DNA from: CAZSLI01 sp964607705
Lineage (GTDB): Bacteria; Actinomycetota; Coriobacteriia; Anaerosomatales; PHET01
Direction: 5' to 3'
Assembly: GCA_964607705.1 (NCBI GenBank)
Contig: CAZSLI010000003.1
Span: forward strand, 1-64,000
DNA length: 64,000 nt
Shown: positions 60,300-64,000 of the stretch, piece after piece
How the letters are laid out: the number at the start of each line of letters is the position of its first letter
How positions within the stretch are numbered: the first letter of the stretch is position 1
The notes under the pieces: model-generated
Databases searched by the model: none
What the model was told of the DNA's origin: nothing
What the model saw: only the letters and a program-made list of their open reading frames with translations
Program-made: the position numbers and the translations under genes

Positions 60300-61452
60300 C
60301 CTTGGCCTCCTTCGGCTCGGCAGCCTCCGCGACGCTCTTCGCGAGCGAGGTGATGCTCTTGGCCACCTCAGACTTGGGCACCTCTATGACCACCGGGACG
60401 CCCTTGTTGACGCTTCGCGGCACGATGCGGTCACTGGGGATATGGAGCCCGATGGGGCCTCCGACCGCCTCTTCGACTTCGGCGGGCTGCAGCAGCACTT
60501 TGCTATCCGAGCGATTGAGCACGAGCTGGACTCGACCGTTGTCATATCCCAGCTGCTTGAGCTTCTGCATGGAGATACGGGTGTTCTTGATGCTCGCGAC
60601 GTCCATCATCGTGACCACCATGATCTGATCGCTGCGATCGAGCGCCGCAAGAACCGTCTCCGAGAACGCGGGACACGTGTCGACCACGACGAAGTCGAAG
60701 CTGTCCCTCGCGAGATCGAGAACCTGCCCGATGCGGCCCGCCGAGATGCCCTCGGCATCCTCCGGCCGCACGGGCGCCAGCAACGTGGCAATGCCTGAGG
60801 AGTGCTGCTCCATGAAGCCGCCGAGCATCTCGGCGTCCAACCGGTCGAACACCTGGAGCGCGTCGTAGATCGTGTGTTCGGGACGGATCCCCAGCATGAT
60901 ACCGACGTCACCGAACTCGAGGTCGAGATCGACCAAGGCGACCCGCTTGCCGGTACCTTTGGCAAGCGCGACAGCCAGGTTCGTCGACAACACGGTCTTA
61001 CCGACGCCGCCCTTGGTGCTGAAGATAGTGACGACATGCCCGCGTGGCTTCAACGCGACCTCGGAGGACGGCGAACCGGCACGTGATCGCTCTGCATCGC
61101 TCAGCGCATGGCGGATAGCAGCTGCCATCTCCTCGATGGAGTCGGTGATCGCCACGACGTCGCATGCTCCGGCTCTCATCGCCTGACGCATGAGCTCAGT
61201 GGAGACGTCCTGTGCCACGAACACGACCGAGGTGCGTCCAAGTGCGCTCAGATGGTCCGAGAGCTCGAATGCGACATCGTCGATCAGCGACGGACCTACG
61301 ACCAAGACGTCGGGCAGTTCAGCCTGGATGCGGTCGAACGCCGCCTCAAGGTCAGACTCCGCCAGCGCCAAAGCGCCCGCCTGGGTGGTCGCCTCGAGGA
61401 TTCGCTCCCCAAAAGGCCCGCCCGGCTCCGCGACGAGGATGCGGGCACTCAC
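60289..61452 (-). CDS. cpaE: CpaE/TadZ-type localisation ATPase
   Basis: A 387-residue protein: an N-terminal receiver-like domain (about 1-125, with DVLVVGPSLIDD where an acceptor Asp would sit) and a ParA/MinD-type ATPase from about 137 with FSTKGGVGKTVLSTNLAVAL (deviant Walker A), VDLDLEFGDVGIML and VVVDTCPAFS. CpaE/TadZ places the Tad machine at the cell pole. GTG start at 61452 overlaps cpaB by 4 nt. Confidence 0.92.
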   Translation of the reverse strand: MSARILVAEPGGPFGERILEATTQAGALALAESDLEAAFDRIQAELPDVLVVGPSLIDDVAFELSDHLSALGRTSVVFVAQDVSTELMRQAMRAGACDVVAITDSIEEMAAAIRHALSDAERSRAGSPSSEVALKPRGHVVTIFSTKGGVGKTVLSTNLAVALAKGTGKRVALVDLDLEFGDVGIMLGIRPEHTIYDALQVFDRLDAEMLGGFMEQHSSGIATLLAPVRPEDAEGISAGRIGQVLDLARDSFDFVVVDTCPAFSETVLAALDRSDQIMVVTMMDVASIKNTRISMQKLKQLGYDNGRVQLVLNRSDSKVLLQPAEVEEAVGGPIGLHIPSDRIVPRSVNKGVPVVIEVPKSEVAKSITSLAKSVAEAAEPKEAKDVA

Positions 61453-62225
61453 TGGAGGCCCTTCAGCCCGGCGACGCTCGTTACCGTCCGATACGTGGTG
61501 GGCGCCGTCTGTGCGGGGGCCTCAGCGTTCGGGCTGAGCAGCGCAAGGTGCAACTTGCCCACTGTCTCAGCGAAGACCACCGATTCGGCCTGTGCCGGCG
61601 TAAGGGCGAGCGTCACGGTCTGGTACTCGGTCGTCGTCTTGTCCTCGGTGGCCCCGAGGCCGCCGTCCTTGGTGTCTTGCTCGGGGGGCGCCGCCGAGGT
61701 GTTCTGACCTGCAGCCAGCACGCGGGCCTTGGGGATCGCGGTGACCGTGAACGGCTCGCCGCCGCCCTGCTGCTGGTAGGACTGATACACGATGACGTTG
61801 TCGCCTGCCTTGAGGAGTCCCGCGACACCCGACGCCTGATCGACGTTGAAGGACACAGCCACAAGGCCCTCGGGCACGCTGTAAGACAGACCGGCCTCAG
61901 ATGGATACTCGAATCGCGAACGGGTCAATTGCTCGCCTGCGCTCACGGCCGTGGCGAGAACCTGGTCGGCGATGACCCGCTCGGACGAAACGGCGTCGGC
62001 CGCCACAAACTGAGCCGGCACCTTCTCCACCTTGACGAGATCTCGCTCCACGAGCTCGGCCGCAGAGAGACCTCTGGGGAGCGCCTGTTGAGCAACCAGA
62101 ACCTCGACCGGTTCGTTCTGAGACGCGAGCTCTGTGCGGGCGCTTCTCAGGTACCCGGCCGCCAACACGGCGGCGATGCCCCCCAGCACGAGGGCGACCA
62201 CAACTATGAACACTTTGCTGCGCAT
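61449..62225 (-). CDS. cpaB: CpaB/RcpC-type pilus assembly protein
   Basis: A 258-residue protein with one N-terminal helix (residues 5-25), an SAF-like beta-clip domain (PVEVLVAQQALPRGLSAAEL, ADAVSSERVIADQVLATAV, AGEQLTRSRF) and the second conserved block VAVSFNVDQASGVAGLLKAG. The C-terminal part after residue 165 is low complexity, then an YQTVTLALTPAQAESVVFAE block. It is the periplasmic part of Tad secretion. A 41-nt gap separates it from the TadG-like gene. Confidence 0.9.
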   Translation of the reverse strand: MRSKVFIVVVALVLGGIAAVLAAGYLRSARTELASQNEPVEVLVAQQALPRGLSAAELVERDLVKVEKVPAQFVAADAVSSERVIADQVLATAVSAGEQLTRSRFEYPSEAGLSYSVPEGLVAVSFNVDQASGVAGLLKAGDNVIVYQSYQQQGGGEPFTVTAIPKARVLAAGQNTSAAPPEQDTKDGGLGATEDKTTTEYQTVTLALTPAQAESVVFAETVGKLHLALLSPNAEAPAQTAPTTYRTVTSVAGLKGLQ

Positions 62226-62266
62226 ACTCGACCTCTCCTCTCAAAGGTCGAGCGCGACCCGCCGGA

Positions 62267-63826
62267 CTACGGATTGACGAGTCGCGCTTGGAACACGGTC
62301 CCTCCCCCGGGGGGAGTGCCATACGTCGAAGGATTGGCCACGTACTCGATGAACTCTCCTCGAACGGTGCTGTCGTCGAGCACCTGGGTGATAGTGAACG
62401 CGGCGAAGTTGCGCACGACGACTTCGTAAGAACCCCCGGACTTCTGTTCGTACCTAGCGACTACGGGCACGATGATCTGGGGACCGTACTTCGCTATCCG
62501 ATCGCGCACCGCATTTGCGGTCCAGCCGGAGTTGCCAGGGCTCATCTGCGCGTGATCGCCTATGTGAAGTCCGCCGCCATAGCCCTCCGCGATCCAGTCC
62601 CGAACGTTGTTGCCGAGATCGGCACCGGCCGGATCAGGCGGGCAACCGGCCATGTGGACCAGCTTGGAGTAGTTGATCTCGCCGAAGTTGCCGGTCTCAA
62701 CACCCGATGAACCGACGCGCAGCGTGTAGATCTGGCCTGGTGTGAGCACGTTCGGGCTGAAGTCCGTCAGACGAATGTCAACCGGAACCATCTCACCCGC
62801 CGAGGCGACTGCAGACCCGGCAACGCTCTTAACCGGGTAGGTCGAACGCCTGACGTGAACGTAGGCGTCGACGAAGCTGTCTTTGCCGGCGACATGGACG
62901 TTCACGGGAAACGTGTCGAGGAACTTGTCGTCGAACGGCAGCTCAGCCGGTCCAAGCGTGATCGTCCAGGCCGTACCGGAGCCGGTCATGGCCAAGTTCT
63001 TCGTCTTGCCGACATCCAGCTTCACATCGCTGACCGGATCATTAGTCTTCACGTTGACCGTGATAGCGGGGACTTCGTCACTCGCCGGCCAATCGTTCAC
63101 GACCTCGACGGATGCGAACGGATAGCCGGTCGGAGGCACTACGATGCGGCCGGCTCCCTGAGCACCGTGGCTGTCCCCGACCCACTCGGAAATAAGCGGA
63201 CCGCCCGACACTTGAGTGACGAACTCCACTTTCAAGTCATAGCCATCGGGCGTGCTCGGCGCCGGTATCGAACCCGTCCACTGGCGGGCGGCCGACTTCG
63301 AAGCGAACGACGAGGACGCCGTCCCGCCCTTGCCATCCACCGCATAGAGGTTGACTTGCTTGATGTCATCATCCTCGAGGGTAGGTAGCGCCCACGGCAT
63401 GACGTTGCGCGATCCTGTCAGCGGCTGCTTTTCCGCCTTCGCAACCGCACGCACGAGATTGCTGGATGGGCCGAACACACTGGCGAACCATGCAGGTACG
63501 TCCCGGGTGACCGAGACACGCACGGACCAAGGGGTGTTCGCCTTGTCGACCACGACGCTCTCGACGACCAGGTTTATCCCTGCTCCACTGGCGTTCGCTG
63601 CGGCGTAGGCTCGAGCAGCAGTGTCCGCGGCAACCGGATCCTTGGTCTCGATGAGTTTGCTACACCCCGCGAGGGCCGCCGCATCAGCGGCGGACTGCAG
63701 TTGCCGTCGCGTGTCGAACAGGTAGCCCTGGTCGATGGAAATAGCCGCGATGGCGATGAACGCGAAGAGCATGATGGCGACGATGGTCGCCACGGCTCCG
63801 GAATCGTCGCTGAGTAGTCTCTTCAT
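62267..63826 (-). CDS. TadG-like pilus-associated protein
   Basis: A 519-residue protein with an N-terminal helix in the TadE/G-like pattern DDSGAVATIVAIMLFAFIAI, followed by IDQGYLFDTRRQLQSAADAA and LAGC. The large remainder (to VFQARLVNP) has no vWA motif; it includes a TadG-like beta module and repeats with WIAEGYGGGLHIGDH. Such proteins are exported, pseudopilin-like or anchored, and needed for Tad pili. It lies between a TadE-like gene (ATG directly after its stop) and cpaB. Confidence 0.85.
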   Translation of the reverse strand: MKRLLSDDSGAVATIVAIMLFAFIAIAAISIDQGYLFDTRRQLQSAADAAALAGCSKLIETKDPVAADTAARAYAAANASGAGINLVVESVVVDKANTPWSVRVSVTRDVPAWFASVFGPSSNLVRAVAKAEKQPLTGSRNVMPWALPTLEDDDIKQVNLYAVDGKGGTASSSFASKSAARQWTGSIPAPSTPDGYDLKVEFVTQVSGGPLISEWVGDSHGAQGAGRIVVPPTGYPFASVEVVNDWPASDEVPAITVNVKTNDPVSDVKLDVGKTKNLAMTGSGTAWTITLGPAELPFDDKFLDTFPVNVHVAGKDSFVDAYVHVRRSTYPVKSVAGSAVASAGEMVPVDIRLTDFSPNVLTPGQIYTLRVGSSGVETGNFGEINYSKLVHMAGCPPDPAGADLGNNVRDWIAEGYGGGLHIGDHAQMSPGNSGWTANAVRDRIAKYGPQIIVPVVARYEQKSGGSYEVVVRNFAAFTITQVLDDSTVRGEFIEYVANPSTYGTPPGGGTVFQARLVNP

Positions 63827-64000
63827 CTACTCGACCCTTTGAACGGCGGTCGCGGTCAGCGGAAACGCTGCCCCCAGGTACTCGGCCATCAGAGGCGTGA
63901 AGATCGTGATCCTCCGGCTCACGACTACCCGCGCGGGCGTACCCGGGAGAGCGGCCGACGGGTCGGCCGGTGACACCGTGATATCCGAATCGACTATGCC
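63827..64000 (-). CDS. TadE-like protein, C-terminal end (runs off window)
   Basis: Only the last 57 codons are present. The sequence ends in VVVSRRITIFTPLMAEYLG followed by AAFPLTATAVQRVE, the usual end of TadE-like pilus proteins (strand, FxPL, ALTATAVxRVE). The stop TAG at 63829-63827 is followed directly by the ATG of the TadG-like gene, so they are coupled. The start and the rest of the Tad locus are beyond the window. Confidence 0.7.
   Translation of the reverse strand, partial: GIVDSDITVSPADPSAALPGTPARVVVSRRITIFTPLMAEYLGAAFPLTATAVQRVE

Overview
The window looks like one scaffold (with a 100-base N gap at 13691-13790) from a high-GC bacterial chromosome. GTG/TTG starts, 4-nt start/stop overlaps, a Tad pilus locus and heme, cytochrome c and NAD gene families of actinobacterial flavour suggest an uncultured actinobacterium, possibly of the Coriobacteriia line. 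That placement is inference; no rRNA is present. Nearly all genes lie on the minus strand. I see no phage, insertion sequence or CRISPR array.

Region by region: 1-5784 makes sugar nucleotides (manC, gmd, a GDP-fucose synthase, galU) with membrane glycosyltransferases. 5832-7497 holds an iron-permease-like protein and a plus-strand stress module (hemerythrin, a DUF5670 peptide, a one-helix protein). 7616-15917 mixes membrane glycosyltransferases, hemL, a receiver-like protein and a small transporter pair interrupted by the gap. 15936-19205 has a radical SAM/SPASM protein with a His-Pro-Gly tract and a divergent membrane protein. 19305-28893 is the tetrapyrrole core (hemB, hemD, hemC, hemA, a precorrin-2 dehydrogenase) interleaved with a tyrosine-kinase/chain-length protein, envelope proteins, tRNA-Ala and a short-chain dehydrogenase. 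28895-35236 is cytochrome c maturation (a CcsA/HemX-type protein, ccmD, ccmC, ccmB, ccmA, ccmF, ccmE). 35460-41938 has an uncharacterised enzyme with a regulator, a secreted protein, coaX, a two-component pair and bioY. 42096-46190 is a 1364-residue multicopper oxidase with four Fn3 domains. 46464-53505 reads panB-panC-nadA-nadB-nadC-dedA-birA. 53621-55979 has folK, folP, folE. 56118-64000 is a Tad/Flp pilus operon.

How they fit: hemL/hemA/hemB/hemC/hemD make uroporphyrinogen III, and a precorrin-2 dehydrogenase plus an AhbD-like radical SAM protein suggest heme is made through siroheme. The neighbouring Ccm genes would load heme onto cytochromes c. The most interesting signals are non-coding. 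The hemA and ccmE promoters share an extended -10, a 6-nt spacer and the identical 10-mer GTTCAGGCAA. Downstream of the hemA copy, two perfect inverted repeats interleave as a possible pseudoknot. A BirA-type operator covers the bioY promoter while birA is encoded nearby, and a palindrome lies just downstream of the -10 of an HTH-like gene.
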